Below are positions 1 through 14,550 of a stretch of DNA of 64,000 nucleotides, in pieces. The translations under genes and the position numbers were made by a program. A model generated the notes under the pieces. The model ran no database searches. It was given only the letters and a program-made list of their open reading frames with translations, and was not told the origin of the DNA. The stretch is from Robertmurraya massiliosenegalensis JC6. GTDB lineage: Bacteria; Bacillota; Bacilli; Bacillales; Cytobacillaceae. The stretch is from contig NZ_HE978512.1 of assembly GCF_000311725.1 (NCBI RefSeq), positions 386,293 to 450,292 of the forward strand, read 5' to 3'. The number at the start of each line of letters is the position of its first letter. The stretch's first letter is position 1.

Positions 1-194
1 GTTTGCAGCAATCCCCATGGACCGCCAACTTGATTGGGACCGTAGCGCATTTGCATAAAACCCATTACTTTTCGCTCTGCCAAAATGGCGTATGTAACAA
101 ATCCGAGTATGACAAAAAGAAGAACGACGGCTAGCAAAAAGAAAATCCCAAAGTTTAATAGTCCCGGCTGTGATTGTAATAAATCCTGTACCAT
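1..194 (-). CDS. nuoH: NADH-quinone oxidoreductase subunit H, N-terminal part
   Basis: Only the first 64 codons are inside the window. The product begins [11 protein letters not shown], then a hydrophobic helix (about residues 13-35) and the segment [15 protein letters not shown], typical of the NuoH/ND1 membrane subunit, which helps form the quinone access channel of complex I. Its ATG overlaps the nuoD stop codon by one base (TAATG), so the two are translationally coupled. An ATG a few bases upstream is in another frame. The gene continues past position 1. Confidence 0.93.
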   Translation of the reverse strand, partial: MVQDLLQSQPGLLNFGIFFLLAVVLLFVILGFVTYAILAERKVMGFMQMRYGPNQVGGPWGLLQ

Positions 195-1294
195 TAGCCA
201 TCCACCTCCCCTAGGATAATGTCAACTGCTCCTAGAATGGCAATTAAATTCGAGATGCTTTCTCCTTCCAAAAGTTTCGGGAGAATTTGCAGATTATAAA
301 ATGATGGTCTTCTAAATTTCAGGCGGTACGGTTCTTTCTTTCCATCACTTGCGATGTAGCATCCTATTTCACCACGTGGAGATTCAATTCGTACAAATGC
401 CTCTCCTTTTGGCGCTTTAATAATTTTCGGTACTTTCGCGATAACCGGTCCTTCTTCTGGAAACTGTTCCACACATTGCTCTAATATTTTCAACGATTCT
501 TCAATCTCAGCAAAGCGAATATGATAGCGAGATAGTACATCTCCCTCTTCCCTTGTTGGTACATCAAAATCGAATTTGTCATAAATGGAGTATGGTTCAT
601 TTTTACGAAGATCCCATTTGACACCTGTACAACGAAGATTTGCCCCACTTAACGAATAATTGAGCGCATCTTCTTTTGTATATTTTCCAATTCCTTTTAC
701 ACGATTAAGAAAGATTTCATTTCCTGTCACAAGGTCATGATACCCTTTGATCTGCTCACGCATATGAGGAATGAATTCTCTTACTTTATCAACCCAACCC
801 TCCGGCGCATCCCATTTGACTCCACCAACACGCATATAGTTAAAGGTTAAACGGGCACCAGACAGTTCGTTTAATAGATTAAGAATCATTTCTCTTTCGC
901 GGAATGCATAAAGGAGTGGACTTGTTGCTCCTAAATCGAGTACGAATGTCCCCCACCATAAAAGGTGACTGGACACGCGGCCAAGTTCCATCGCCATGAC
1001 CCGTAGATATTCAGCACGCTCAGGGATTTCGATTCCCATCATCGTTTCCACGGCATGACAGATGACATAATTGTTTGTCATGGCGGAAACATAGTCCATC
1101 CGGTCTGTATATGGAATAATTTGTGTGTATTGAAGGTCTTCTGCCAGCTTCTCCGTACCACGATGAAGGTAGCCGATTACCGGTTTCGCTTCTTTAATGG
1201 TTTCCCCATCAATTTTTAAAATCAACCGAAAGACACCGTGTGTACTAGGATGCTGAGGTCCTACATTCAAAAGCATTTCTTCTGTTCTGAGCAT
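194..1294 (-). CDS. nuoD: NADH-quinone oxidoreductase subunit D (49 kDa subunit)
   Basis: 366 aa, full family length. NuoD lies in the peripheral arm of complex I and helps form the quinone site next to cluster N2. Diagnostic segments are [15 protein letters not shown] near the N-terminus (quinone-site His), [18 protein letters not shown] (conserved quinone-site Tyr) and [15 protein letters not shown] near the C-terminus, before the ending GEVDG. The start has a GGAGGTG site located at the end of nuoC; the intercistronic gap is 2 bases. It is an ordinary member of the operon nuoA-B-C-D-H and nothing looks broken. Confidence 0.97.
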   Translation of the reverse strand: MLRTEEMLLNVGPQHPSTHGVFRLILKIDGETIKEAKPVIGYLHRGTEKLAEDLQYTQIIPYTDRMDYVSAMTNNYVICHAVETMMGIEIPERAEYLRVMAMELGRVSSHLLWWGTFVLDLGATSPLLYAFREREMILNLLNELSGARLTFNYMRVGGVKWDAPEGWVDKVREFIPHMREQIKGYHDLVTGNEIFLNRVKGIGKYTKEDALNYSLSGANLRCTGVKWDLRKNEPYSIYDKFDFDVPTREEGDVLSRYHIRFAEIEESLKILEQCVEQFPEEGPVIAKVPKIIKAPKGEAFVRIESPRGEIGCYIASDGKKEPYRLKFRRPSFYNLQILPKLLEGESISNLIAILGAVDIILGEVDG

Positions 1295-1296
1295 GT

Positions 1297-2499
1297 CTAC
1301 ACCTCCACATCATACGGTTCATAGTCTTTTCTAAGTGGATGACCGACCCAATCTTCACCAAGCATAATGCGGTGTAAATTCGGATGATTGAGGAACTTGA
1401 TTCCCAACAAGTCATATGCCTCACATTCAGGCCAATTCGCTCCCGCCCAGAGAGGACATAATGATTCAATGACTGGTTCATCCCGATCTAGCTTCACTTT
1501 TACAGCGACTGATTGACTATTTTTATAGGAGTATAGGTGAACATATACTTCCATATGGGTCTCATAATCGACGCCATGTAACTCTGATAAATAATCAAAG
1601 CCTAATTGTTCATTATATTTGAGGAATTGTACGACTTTATAATAGGTATCCCGTTTCACAACGAGGGTAGGAACATCCTTGGAAAGCCTATTAATATAGG
1701 ATTCTTCTAAAACTTCATTTCCAAGATGCTGTTCGATTACTTTCACATATTTATCAAGATAAGACTGATTTGCTGAAGGCTTTTCCTCTTCAACTGGGGC
1801 AGTAGCAGTCTTTCCACCCGCTTTTGCTCTAGCTGCAGCGGCTGCGGAGGCTTTTGCTTTTGCGGCGGCAATAGCCTTCGCTTTCGCATCATCGCCTCCT
1901 GCGTCTCCACCTTCTTGTTTTGCTTTCGCTGCGGCTTTTGCTTTCGCAGCTGCTGCAGCCTTTGCCTTTGCGGCTGCAATTGCTTTCGCCTTCGCATCAT
2001 CTCCTCCCGTCTCTTCTGGAGTCTCTGCGTTCGCTCTTGCAGCTTTCGCTTTTGCAGCTGCTGCGGCCTTTGCTTTCGCGGCGGCGGCGGCCTTTGCTTT
2101 CGCGGCGGCGGCGGCTTTCTTTTTCGCCATATCCTCATCTTCTGCTGGTGCTTCTGGCGCTGACGCTTCTTGTTGCTCTTGCGCTTTCTTCTTTGCTAGC
2201 GCGGCGGCTTTCGCTTTCGCAGCGGCTGCAGCTTTCTTTTTCGCCATATCTTCATCTTCTGCTGGTGCTTCTGGCGCTGACGCTTCTTGTTGCTCTTGCG
2301 CTTTCTTCTTTGCTAGCGCGGCAGCTTTTGCTTTCGCAGCGGCGGCAGCTTTCTTTTTCGTCATGTCTTCATCTTCTGCTGGTGCTTCTGGCGCTGACGC
2401 TTCTTGTTGCTCCTTTGCCTTTTTCTTTGCTAAGGCAGCGGCTTTCGCTTTTTCAGCCGCTTCTCTTTTTAGTTGTTCTAAATCTTTTTCTCCGCTCAT
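1297..2499 (-). CDS. nuoC: NADH-quinone oxidoreductase subunit C with long Lys/Ala repeat N-terminal extension
   Basis: 400 aa, about twice a usual NuoC. The real NuoC (30 kDa) domain is residues about 244-400 and ends with the signature WPECEAYDLLGI, NHPNLHRI and GHPLRKDYEPY. Residues 1-240 are low complexity: a 39-residue unit containing EQQEASAPEAPAEDEDM appears at residues 30, 69 and 108 (third copy partial), followed by KAKAAAAAKAKAA runs and two GGDDAKAKAIAAAKAKA segments. The extension is in frame, starts with MSGEKDLEQLKREAAEKAK and has an RBS (GAAGGTGATC) at its start, so it is probably translated. I recall shorter charged extensions in NuoC of other Bacillus. Its role is unknown; the helical, highly charged composition suggests a surface or nucleic-acid/membrane contact, which is inference. 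Confidence 0.93.
   Translation of the reverse strand: MSGEKDLEQLKREAAEKAKAAALAKKKAKEQQEASAPEAPAEDEDMTKKKAAAAAKAKAAALAKKKAQEQQEASAPEAPAEDEDMAKKKAAAAAKAKAAALAKKKAQEQQEASAPEAPAEDEDMAKKKAAAAAKAKAAAAAKAKAAAAAKAKAARANAETPEETGGDDAKAKAIAAAKAKAAAAAKAKAAAKAKQEGGDAGGDDAKAKAIAAAKAKASAAAAARAKAGGKTATAPVEEEKPSANQSYLDKYVKVIEQHLGNEVLEESYINRLSKDVPTLVVKRDTYYKVVQFLKYNEQLGFDYLSELHGVDYETHMEVYVHLYSYKNSQSVAVKVKLDRDEPVIESLCPLWAGANWPECEAYDLLGIKFLNHPNLHRIMLGEDWVGHPLRKDYEPYDVEV
1300..1770 (-). other. Conserved NuoC (30 kDa) domain within nuoC
   Basis: This part of nuoC encodes residues about 244-400, starting NQSYLDKYVKVIEQHLG. It carries all the family-conserved residues; everything upstream in the gene is the repeat extension. 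Codon use changes sharply at the border, to GCN/AAR-dominated codons with a much higher G+C content. Confidence 0.85.
2179..2412 (-). repeat. 117-bp tandem repeat inside nuoC
   Basis: Two full 117-bp units (39 codons; 2296-2412 and 2179-2295) and a third partial unit below 2179. Each begins with the codons for EQQEASAPEAPAEDEDM and continues into KKKAAAAAKAKAAALAKKKA. Units are almost identical in DNA, so copy number could vary by slippage or recombination without changing frame. Confidence 0.9.
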
Positions 2500-2502
2500 C
2501 GA

Positions 2503-3015
2503 TTAGATCACCTTCTTCCCGGTCTTCGCCTCGTAACGGATTTTCTCTTTTAATTTATTGATTCCATAGATTAGGGCTGCTGGGTTTGGTGGGCATCCTG
2601 GAATATAGACATCCACTGGAACGATTTGGTCAACCCCTTTAACAACTGAATAGGATTTCACATATGGTCCACCTGCTGTTGCACAAGAACCCATAGCAAT
2701 AACCCATTTCGGTTCCGCCATTTGATCATACAGACGTCTTAGGATTGGAGCCATTTTCTTTGTTACGGTTCCAGAAACAATCATGACATCAGATTGGCGC
2801 GGAGAATTCCGATAAAAAGTTCCATAACGGTCTAAATCATAATGAGCACTACTTGACGCCATCATTTCGATGGCACAACAAGCAAGCCCGAATGTCATTG
2901 GCCACAATGAGTTACTCCGAGCCCAGCCTTTTATTTGATCAAGTGATGCCACAAGAACTGATCGTCTTACCTCTTCCATTTCCTCTGGTGAGATGTTCTC
3001 TAGTCTTAAATCCAT
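2503..3015 (-). CDS. nuoB: NADH-quinone oxidoreductase subunit B
   Basis: 170 aa from the preferred ATG at 3015 ([15 protein letters not shown]). It binds cluster N2, the last iron-sulfur centre before quinone. The cysteine ligands are visible in [22 protein letters not shown] and [13 protein letters not shown]. An in-frame ATG at 3036 would add MEEEGAK, but 3015 has the AGAAGGTG site at correct spacing and matches family length. The start lies inside the 3' end of nuoA (10-base overlap), showing tight coupling. The gap to nuoC is 3 bases. Confidence 0.96.
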   Translation of the reverse strand: MDLRLENISPEEMEEVRRSVLVASLDQIKGWARSNSLWPMTFGLACCAIEMMASSSAHYDLDRYGTFYRNSPRQSDVMIVSGTVTKKMAPILRRLYDQMAEPKWVIAMGSCATAGGPYVKSYSVVKGVDQIVPVDVYIPGCPPNPAALIYGINKLKEKIRYEAKTGKKVI

Positions 3016-3380
3016 TTTAGCACCTTCTTCTTCCATGCATAGACAAGTCCGATAAGTAGCATAAATACGAAAATAAGCATTTCTATTAAAGCGAATATCC
3101 CTAGCTTTTCATAGGCAACTGCCCATGGATACAAAAAGACTGTTTCCACGTCAAAAATGACGAATAACAGGGCAAAAATATAGTAACGAACGTTAAATTG
3201 AATGAGCGAGTCATTAAATGGATCGTTACCACTTTCATATGTGGTGTATTTTGCATCCGAAGGAACACTTGGACGTAAAAGTTTTGCCAAAAACAGGGCC
3301 ACCACTGGTAGTAATACCCCGAGACATAGAAACACCACTACAATCAGATAGTTATTCTGATATAAGTTTAAAAGTTCCAT
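3006..3380 (-). CDS. nuoA: NADH-quinone oxidoreductase subunit A
   Basis: 124 aa, normal length. Small membrane subunit of complex I at the junction of the two arms. Three hydrophobic helices are visible (about residues 12-33, 64-84, 92-114), with the conserved loop [11 protein letters not shown] between helices 1 and 2 and [14 protein letters not shown] in helix 2. First gene of the nuo operon; RBS GGAGGGG lies 6 bases before the ATG, and a sigma-A-like promoter lies about 60 bases upstream. Confidence 0.97.
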   Translation of the reverse strand: MELLNLYQNNYLIVVVFLCLGVLLPVVALFLAKLLRPSVPSDAKYTTYESGNDPFNDSLIQFNVRYYIFALLFVIFDVETVFLYPWAVAYEKLGIFALIEMLIFVFMLLIGLVYAWKKKVLKWI

Positions 3381-3439
3381 ACCCCTTCCCCTCCAAAGTC
3401 GTATAACTTTTCTAAACTTTTTAACTTGTAACCGAATTC

Positions 3440-3468
3440 ATTATAACATTGTTACAAACTTGTGTCGA
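3440..3468 (-). promoter_or_regulatory. Predicted sigma-A promoter of the nuo operon
   Basis: On the minus strand there is TCGACA (3463-3468), a 17-base spacer and a perfect TATAAT (3440-3445), about 60 bases before the nuoA ATG. Only one -35 base differs from consensus. Confidence 0.7.
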
Positions 3469-3864
3469 TAAAGCCTGGAGACTTTTAAAATGACAATCTT
3501 CCATTTTTTTGATAGTAAAGATTTTCCATTCATTAATCCTGAATATACCTACATTTCCAGTCTATTCCCAAGCCTATTCTTTTATTAAAAGCTAATTTTT
3601 ACTTCTTGTCTGTGAGAATTGTCAATAATTGTTCACTAATTAACGAACTATTTTCTTAAGATGATAGTATGTAGTGAAATTTTCAGGGGCGTTTGGCGGA
3701 CTCTGTTGATTTTTGATATTTTACAGAGGTTTTGATTTTTTTTGCAGAGAAAATGAGTCATTTCTAGTCAGCTATGCTAGAGTTGGTGGAATTTTGGAGT
3801 GACTGTGGATTTGTATTGAGTTTTGCTATGGTTGGTGAGGTGTTTGTAGGAGAGTTTCGGGTTG

Positions 3865-3985
3865 ATTGCGGGGGTTTTAGCGATGATTGCGGCTGTTCTG
3901 CGCTTTATTGCGGGGATTTTGGCAATAATTGCGGGGATTCTTCGGCTTATTGCGGGTGTTTCCAGGAGAATTGCGGATCTGCGTT
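3865..3985 (+). repeat. ATTGCGGG array 1 (six 21-bp units)
   Basis: The core ATTGCGG recurs at 3865, 3886, 3907, 3928, 3949 and 3970, exactly 21 bases apart. The other 14 bases of each unit vary, often as xxTTTTxGC. The last unit is distinct: ATTGCGGATCTGC. Two further arrays with the same unit length, count and terminal unit lie at 14389 and 15623. Because 21 is a multiple of three, the array can be read as heptapeptides (IAGxLxx on plus, PAI-type on minus), but no gene signals accompany it. Function unknown. Confidence 0.92.
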
Positions 3986-4104
3986 ATTTCTACAGATTCC
4001 GTTCTGGAATTTTCTATAAAATTTGTGTTCTTTCTTGGGATTGCGGTGCTTTCGTACATGATTTCGCAGCTCTCGGAACTTATTGCACATCAACTAATAA
4101 CTGG

Positions 4105-4131
4105 TTGGAAGCTAGTTCAAGTAGCTTCCAA
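4105..4131. repeat. Perfect 10-bp inverted repeat
   Basis: TTGGAAGCTA and TAGCTTCCAA separated by 7 bases, just beyond the atp terminator. There is no U-tract on either side, so it is not an obvious terminator. Confidence 0.7.
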
Positions 4132-4152
4132 TGGTTCTCTCGCTAATTCCTC

Positions 4153-4193
4153 AAAAAAACACCCTCCGGCTATTTATAACCGAAAGGTGTTTA
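4153..4193 (-). terminator. Rho-independent terminator of the atp operon
   Basis: On the minus strand the arms AAACACC(TTTCGG) and (CCGGAG)GGTGTTT form a hairpin immediately after the atpC stop, followed by a T run. Confidence 0.85.
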
Positions 4194-4202
4194 GTATCTT
4201 TA

Positions 4203-4607
<405 letters not shown>

Positions 4608-4626
4608 TTACCCTCCTGGTCCTAGT

Positions 4627-6312
<1,686 letters not shown>

Positions 6313-6318
6313 TATTTG

Positions 6319-6439
6319 AAATGCTGAAGGCGCTCGTTTATCCCCGACAAGCATAAGACGAGCCGACTGGAAGGTTGTTCTTTAACCTTCAAGACGGATT
6401 GGCTGTAGACCTGCGAGCCGATAGCGCCTGAAGCTAGAC
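6319..6439. repeat. Palindromic element, copy 3
   Basis: Differs from copy 1 at only two adjacent positions: the right outer arm reads GAGCCGATAGCGCC instead of GAGGGGATAGCGCC, which weakens the inner part of the outer stem. A further AGCTAGAC fragment follows at about 6445. Confidence 0.9.
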
Positions 6440-6458
6440 ACCTCTAGCTAGACATTTT

Positions 6459-7316
<858 letters not shown>

Positions 7317-7394
7317 TTACCTCTCACCACCTTATCAAGATTGTCCGGTTTAAAGCACCTTTATAAGGTGCTCCATTTTCCTTTTTAGACGATA

Positions 7395-8918
<1,524 letters not shown>

Positions 8919-8971
8919 CTACGAATAGAATGCGTCCATTGACGCAATTACCGTTCAATTCCCTTAGGCTA

Positions 8972-9508
8972 TTAACCTAAAAGTTTGCGTTCTAAGCGCT
9001 CAAGTTTCCCGCTTAAGCTGCCATCAAAAATACGATTACCAATGCGGATTTTGACTCCACCTAGTAGATTAGAATCCACCATATTAGTGATATTCAGAGA
9101 AGATTTGCCTACTTTTTTTGCAAAAGTTAAAGATAAAGATGCACGTTCACTATCTGTTAAAGGACGTGTCGTGTAAACTGTTGCTTCAGCAATCCCTCTT
9201 TGTTCATTTGCCAATTGAATGAATTCATCAGCTACTTGTGCGATATCATCTTCACGATGGCGTTCGACTAATAGCATGAGTGTATTTAACACAAATGTAT
9301 TTAACTTTGAAAATGCACCGTTTAAAATCTCTTTCTTCTTTTCAATTGGAAGCTTAGGAGATTTTAACACAGCTTGTAAGTCGGCATTTTCTACTACTAC
9401 CTCTTTTACTACACGAAGCTCTGCTTCCATCTGGTCAAGAAGTTGATGTTCTTTGGAAAGCTGGAAAAGAGCTGTTGCATAGCGTTTTGCTACACTTGAG
9501 CTACTCAT
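8972..9508 (-). CDS. atpH: F1-ATP synthase delta subunit
   Basis: 178 aa. Peripheral-stalk subunit joining the b dimer to the alpha N-termini. N-terminal helical bundle begins SSSSVAKRYATALFQLSKEH; the C-terminal part has DSNLLGGVKIRIGNRIFDGSLSGKL, the family signature. Two bases separate it from atpF. Confidence 0.96.
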   Translation of the reverse strand: MSSSSVAKRYATALFQLSKEHQLLDQMEAELRVVKEVVVENADLQAVLKSPKLPIEKKKEILNGAFSKLNTFVLNTLMLLVERHREDDIAQVADEFIQLANEQRGIAEATVYTTRPLTDSERASLSLTFAKKVGKSSLNITNMVDSNLLGGVKIRIGNRIFDGSLSGKLERLERKLLG

Positions 9509-9510
9509 CT

Positions 9511-10062
<552 letters not shown>

Positions 10063-10111
10063 TCAATAAGTCGTTGTATGTGATAAAAAATCGAGAAAAT
10101 TGACATAAAGG

Positions 10112-10147
10112 AATGGCGAAGCTACTCATTAAAAGATCTTCGCCATT
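10112..10147 (-). promoter_or_regulatory. Hairpin between atpE and atpF
   Basis: Perfect 10-bp arms AATGGCGAAG (10112-10121) and CTTCGCCATT (10138-10147) with a 16-base loop. No T run follows on the minus strand, so it fits an mRNA-stabilising or processing hairpin 3' of atpE better than a full terminator. Confidence 0.7.
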
Positions 10148-10164
10148 TTAAACATATTTACTAA

Positions 10165-10425
<261 letters not shown>

Positions 10426-10448
10426 TCATAGAATGAACAGTGTTTATA

Positions 10449-11195
<747 letters not shown>

Positions 11196-11570
11196 TTAAT
11201 TACGTGAATGAATCGCTTGCTTAAGAAATTCTATCATAATGACAAAATATGGCGTCATTAATCCCAAAATCACACTATACAGATGGAAAATATCAGAATA
11301 TTTGACAGATATCATTACTGCCAAAACAGCGGTAGCCATTCGAGAAACCATCCCAAGGGAGCGAACCTTCTCACCTCTAATGACGGCATCCCCAAACTTG
11401 TCCATCCTTTTTGCCAATAACCACATATTAAAAAGCCCTAATGCAGTTCCAAGTATTAAACCTAAAAAAATAGTTTGATATGAAGTGAAGCCCCAGCCAA
11501 GTACGTATATGGCTAACAAAAAAAATATGTATCTCTGTTGTCGACGATAGATTGTTTTTATTTCTGGCAT
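11196..11570 (-). CDS. atpI: ATP synthase subunit I
   Basis: 124 aa membrane protein with four hydrophobic helices (LLAIYVLGWGF; FLGLILGTALGLFNMWLL; MATAVLAVMI; GLMTPYFVIMIEF). AtpI family members assist c-ring assembly and are linked to magnesium. Located in the usual position before atpB. Confidence 0.92.
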   Translation of the reverse strand: MPEIKTIYRRQQRYIFFLLAIYVLGWGFTSYQTIFLGLILGTALGLFNMWLLAKRMDKFGDAVIRGEKVRSLGMVSRMATAVLAVMISVKYSDIFHLYSVILGLMTPYFVIMIEFLKQAIHSRN

Positions 11571-11576
11571 CTTTGA

Positions 11577-11798
11577 TTATTCTCCTGAAAAGAAATGTTG
11601 GATTAATCGTAGCATAGCGTATACACCTGCCGCTAACCCTATTAATAATCCAATAATTAAGAAAAGTGGCTCGGTACGAAATTGACCGTCTAGCCATCTT
11701 CCAAGAAAGATGCCAATCAACACAGAACCGACTAATTGAGAAAGAATCGCGGACATTAAGCCAAAAGCTTGAAACGGGTGGCGATTATTTTGTTTCAT
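11577..11798 (-). CDS. atpZ: AtpZ/AtpI family small membrane protein
   Basis: 73 aa with two hydrophobic helices (LMSAILSQLVGSVLIGIFLG and FLIIGLLIGLAAGVYAMLRL) separated by RWLDGQFRTEP, the pattern of the AtpZ family, which together with AtpI is reported to form a membrane channel. First gene of the operon, 6 bases before atpI. The symbol rests on position and hydrophobic pattern. Confidence 0.85.
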   Translation of the reverse strand: MKQNNRHPFQAFGLMSAILSQLVGSVLIGIFLGRWLDGQFRTEPLFLIIGLLIGLAAGVYAMLRLIQHFFSGE

Positions 11799-11913
11799 AA
11801 TAACGCATCCTCTCTATTATAAAGAGAACGGTAGGAAGGCTGTTTGGTGACTTCATATTGATTCAAAAAAAGGGTAAAAAGTTTTTTCTATGAACATGCT
11901 GAAAACCTTACCA

Positions 11914-11919
11914 ATTATA
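11914..11919 (-). promoter_or_regulatory. Candidate -10 box of the atp operon
   Basis: A perfect TATAAT (in GGGTATAATTGG) on the minus strand 116 bases before atpZ. No convincing -35 hexamer lies at 16-18 bases, so the assignment is weak. The region 11799-12072 otherwise shows nothing recognisable. Confidence 0.35.
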
Positions 11920-12072
11920 CCCTTTGTTAGCATACAATAGGGACTATTCAATGTCAATGTGTTTAGAGGGAAAAAAATCACACATTCAACTACCAAATTT
12001 ATACACGTTCACAAAATTTTCATAATTATTTTTGGTACCATCTTGCATTCTTTTTTTCCCTTGTTCCATCTA

Positions 12073-14280
12073 TCATTTTTCAATAAAAAGAGCGGTTTCA
12101 ATCATATCTTCCTGTCCTAATTTTTTCGCAAACACTTGCGCAAGATATAAACCATTTTCTGGTAATTCTTCCGTTTTTAATTCCACCTTTAACAGCCCTC
12201 TTCCTACCTTTCTTTTTGCATCTAAAAAACCTATGAATTGATACGTGTCTGGGTCAAATAAGGCAATGCCAAACTCTTCCGCTCCACCTGGTAAATATAC
12301 TTCATATTGATAAGTCCCTTTCTTATCCCCAACACCAAAGTCAAAACCCATTACACGTGGATAATCCGGTTCTTCCAATACGTACAAATAAGGAATTTGA
12401 ATTTGTTGAGTTCCTGCACGTAATTCTAGGTGGCCATCATGGATTTTTTTCTTAAACAATTTTGGATCGACCATCATTTTAATTTCTACTTTCTTCTTCT
12501 CCTTCGGTTTAAGGGTAAAAGAAAGCGGGAGATTCCATTCGATTCCTGGTTCATTCTTCGGAATTGTAAAAGAATAGTTAAGATTTTTGTCACTCACATT
12601 TTCAATGGTTACATATTTCGTATGCTCATGCTGTTTTTCTGCTAATTTGAATTTACCAATTTGTAAGGATGCAGGAATGACAAGGGATTGTGTTTTAACT
12701 GCTTGATCGAGTTGAATTCTTCCAGCCCCTTGTTCATACGTTCGATACGGTTTTCCTTGTGGATTCGTGAGCGGTTTGGCCGTGTTCATAAGCGCTGCCT
12801 TAATTTGGTCCGGGCTCCAATCTGGATGTGCTTGTTTCATGATGGCACTCGCCCCGGCTACATGAGGGGCTGCCATGCTTGTTCCTTGCAATGCTAAATA
12901 ACCACCTGGAATGGTACTCGTGATCGCTACTCCAGGCGCTACTACATCTGGCTTAATTTCCCATGTTGAAGTAACAGGACCACGGGAACTAAAGTCTGCG
13001 ATTAAATCTTTTTCTTCTATTAGATTGGTCTTTGCATAAGCTCCTTTTTGAGTAAGCTTTTTTAACTTTTGGCCATCTTTTTTTGATATCGCCGTAACAG
13101 GAATGTCTACTTCACTTTCCAGATTCCCAATAAAACTCCCATTAATATGATTATAGATAATAACGGCCACCGCTCCAGCTTGATAAGCATTATAAGCTTT
13201 CTCTGTAAAAGTGATCTCACCTCTTTCAATGAGAGCGATCTTACCTTTTACTGATGTTAACTCCTCGCTCTTCCCTAATCCCCCAAAGGCTAATGGATAA
13301 GAACGATTGAGTTTCCATTCTTGCGCTCCTTGCATCGGTTCAAGTCTGATTTTGCCAGTAAGTCCATCTACTTCTAAATAGGGAATTTTTAGCGGGGGCG
13401 TAGAAGCTCCAACTGAGATAGCTTTGGCGGCAGTTCCTGGAGATCCGACCGTCCACATATTGGGACCAGCATTCCCAGACGATGTCACCGGGACAATGCC
13501 TTTTTCTGCCGCTTTATTCAAAGCGAGACTAATCGGCAAATCAGGGCCATTAATTTCATTTCCAAGCGATAGATTGAGTACATCCACCTTGTCTTTAATC
13601 GCTTCTTCAACAGCAGCTAATACTTGCTCAGTCGTTCCTGAGCCTCCCGGACCGAGCGCTCGATAGGCGATAACTTGCGCATCCGGCGCTACTCCATTAA
13701 TTCTTCCATTGGCCGCGATAATTCCCGCTACATGTGTGCCATGAAGGGTCATAGGTCCATCTGCGCTTTCTGATTCCATCGGATCATCGTCTTCATCGAC
13801 GAGATCATGACCACTCTTATAACTCCTGCTCAGGTCAGGGTGATGATAATCCATGCCCGTATCAATGACTCCGACGGTTATTCCTTTTCCTGTCAGTCTC
13901 TTGTTATTATGGTCGAACACCCCTCGAACGATTTGTCCCCCAATAATATCAATATTCTCCAGTTGGGCTTTATATGTTTTGACAGGAGAAACTAGATCGA
14001 CTTTGTTTGATTCGGCCAGCTTTTCTAGCGACTCTAGTGTTCCTTTTGCAGAGAAGCCGTTGAGAGCATGTTTAAAAATACGTCTTAATTCTAGATCAGG
14101 ATGCTGTCGGATGATGTTGCGAATATCTTTCTCCGTCATTTCTTCTGGAACGGTGACAATTGCTACTCTTTCTGTTTGTGCTGACTCCTTTGGAATCGGA
14201 GGGTGCTGGAGATTTTGTGCGTTTGTTGTCGACGTTATGGGGAAAAGGAGAATTAGTAGAAGTAGAACTATTTTTTTCAT
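12073..14280 (-). CDS. Secreted subtilisin-family serine protease with PA domain (Vpr-like)
   Basis: 735 aa from the ATG at 14280; an in-frame GTG at 14301 lies upstream, but GAGGGTG is the RBS for 14280. Signal peptide about 1-21 (MKKIVLLLLILLFPITS...NA). Inhibitor-type propeptide about 35-105. Peptidase S8 domain with Asp140 (GVIDTGMDYHHPD), His183 (LHGTHVAGIIA), oxyanion Asn270 (SSGNAGPN) and Ser468 (LQGTSMAAPHVAG). A protease-associated domain is inserted at about 310-420 (KGKIALIERGEITFTEKAYNAYQAG is split across it). The C-terminal 550-735 looks like beta-sandwich repeats. Expected outside the cell in nutrient or cell-wall protein processing. Absent from this place in B. subtilis, so an insertion in the lineage. 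Confidence 0.93.
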   Translation of the reverse strand: MKKIVLLLLILLFPITSTTNAQNLQHPPIPKESAQTERVAIVTVPEEMTEKDIRNIIRQHPDLELRRIFKHALNGFSAKGTLESLEKLAESNKVDLVSPVKTYKAQLENIDIIGGQIVRGVFDHNNKRLTGKGITVGVIDTGMDYHHPDLSRSYKSGHDLVDEDDDPMESESADGPMTLHGTHVAGIIAANGRINGVAPDAQVIAYRALGPGGSGTTEQVLAAVEEAIKDKVDVLNLSLGNEINGPDLPISLALNKAAEKGIVPVTSSGNAGPNMWTVGSPGTAAKAISVGASTPPLKIPYLEVDGLTGKIRLEPMQGAQEWKLNRSYPLAFGGLGKSEELTSVKGKIALIERGEITFTEKAYNAYQAGAVAVIIYNHINGSFIGNLESEVDIPVTAISKKDGQKLKKLTQKGAYAKTNLIEEKDLIADFSSRGPVTSTWEIKPDVVAPGVAITSTIPGGYLALQGTSMAAPHVAGASAIMKQAHPDWSPDQIKAALMNTAKPLTNPQGKPYRTYEQGAGRIQLDQAVKTQSLVIPASLQIGKFKLAEKQHEHTKYVTIENVSDKNLNYSFTIPKNEPGIEWNLPLSFTLKPKEKKKVEIKMMVDPKLFKKKIHDGHLELRAGTQQIQIPYLYVLEEPDYPRVMGFDFGVGDKKGTYQYEVYLPGGAEEFGIALFDPDTYQFIGFLDAKRKVGRGLLKVELKTEELPENGLYLAQVFAKKLGQEDMIETALFIEK

Positions 14281-14388
14281 GAAAACACCCTCTTTTTTCA
14301 CTAGATTGTTCTGAATGAGTGTGGAGTATGCATGAGAGATTGGGTTTTCGTGGCTAGGTTGGCGTTTTTTAGGTGGCCTGTTCGTTTG

Positions 14389-14508
14389 ATTGCGGGGGAT
14401 TTGGCCTGGATTGCGGGTGTTTCAAGCTGGATTGCGGGTAACCTACGATTAATTGCGGGAGTTCTGACCATAATTGCGGGTAATTTAATGGTTATTGCGG
14501 ATCTGCAA
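14389..14508 (+). repeat. ATTGCGGG array 2 (six 21-bp units)
   Basis: Cores at 14389, 14410, 14431, 14452, 14473 and 14494, exactly 21 bases apart, ending with the special unit ATTGCGGATCTGC. Units 1-5 and the core of unit 6 are almost identical to array 3 on the other side of the NERD gene. Located about 110 bases upstream of the protease start and just beyond the 3' end of the NERD gene. Confidence 0.93.
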
Positions 14509-14550
14509 CATACTGAGAAAATCAATTACTACTATTTGGTGGTATGGAAT

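Larger units (their letters stand above)
3469..4152. other. Gene-free stretch upstream of nuo
   Basis: About 680 bases between the nuo promoter and the atp terminator. It holds the six-unit 21-bp array (3865-3983) and a perfect inverted repeat (4105-4131). Open frames here come from the repeat itself and have no convincing RBS. The part 3470-3860 is AT-rich and I see no gene in it. Confidence 0.7.

Noticed and set aside
1915-2561. Plus-strand frames opposite the nuoC repeat region
   Set aside because: Leu/Arg/Cys-rich shadows of GCN/AAR codons; no RBS.
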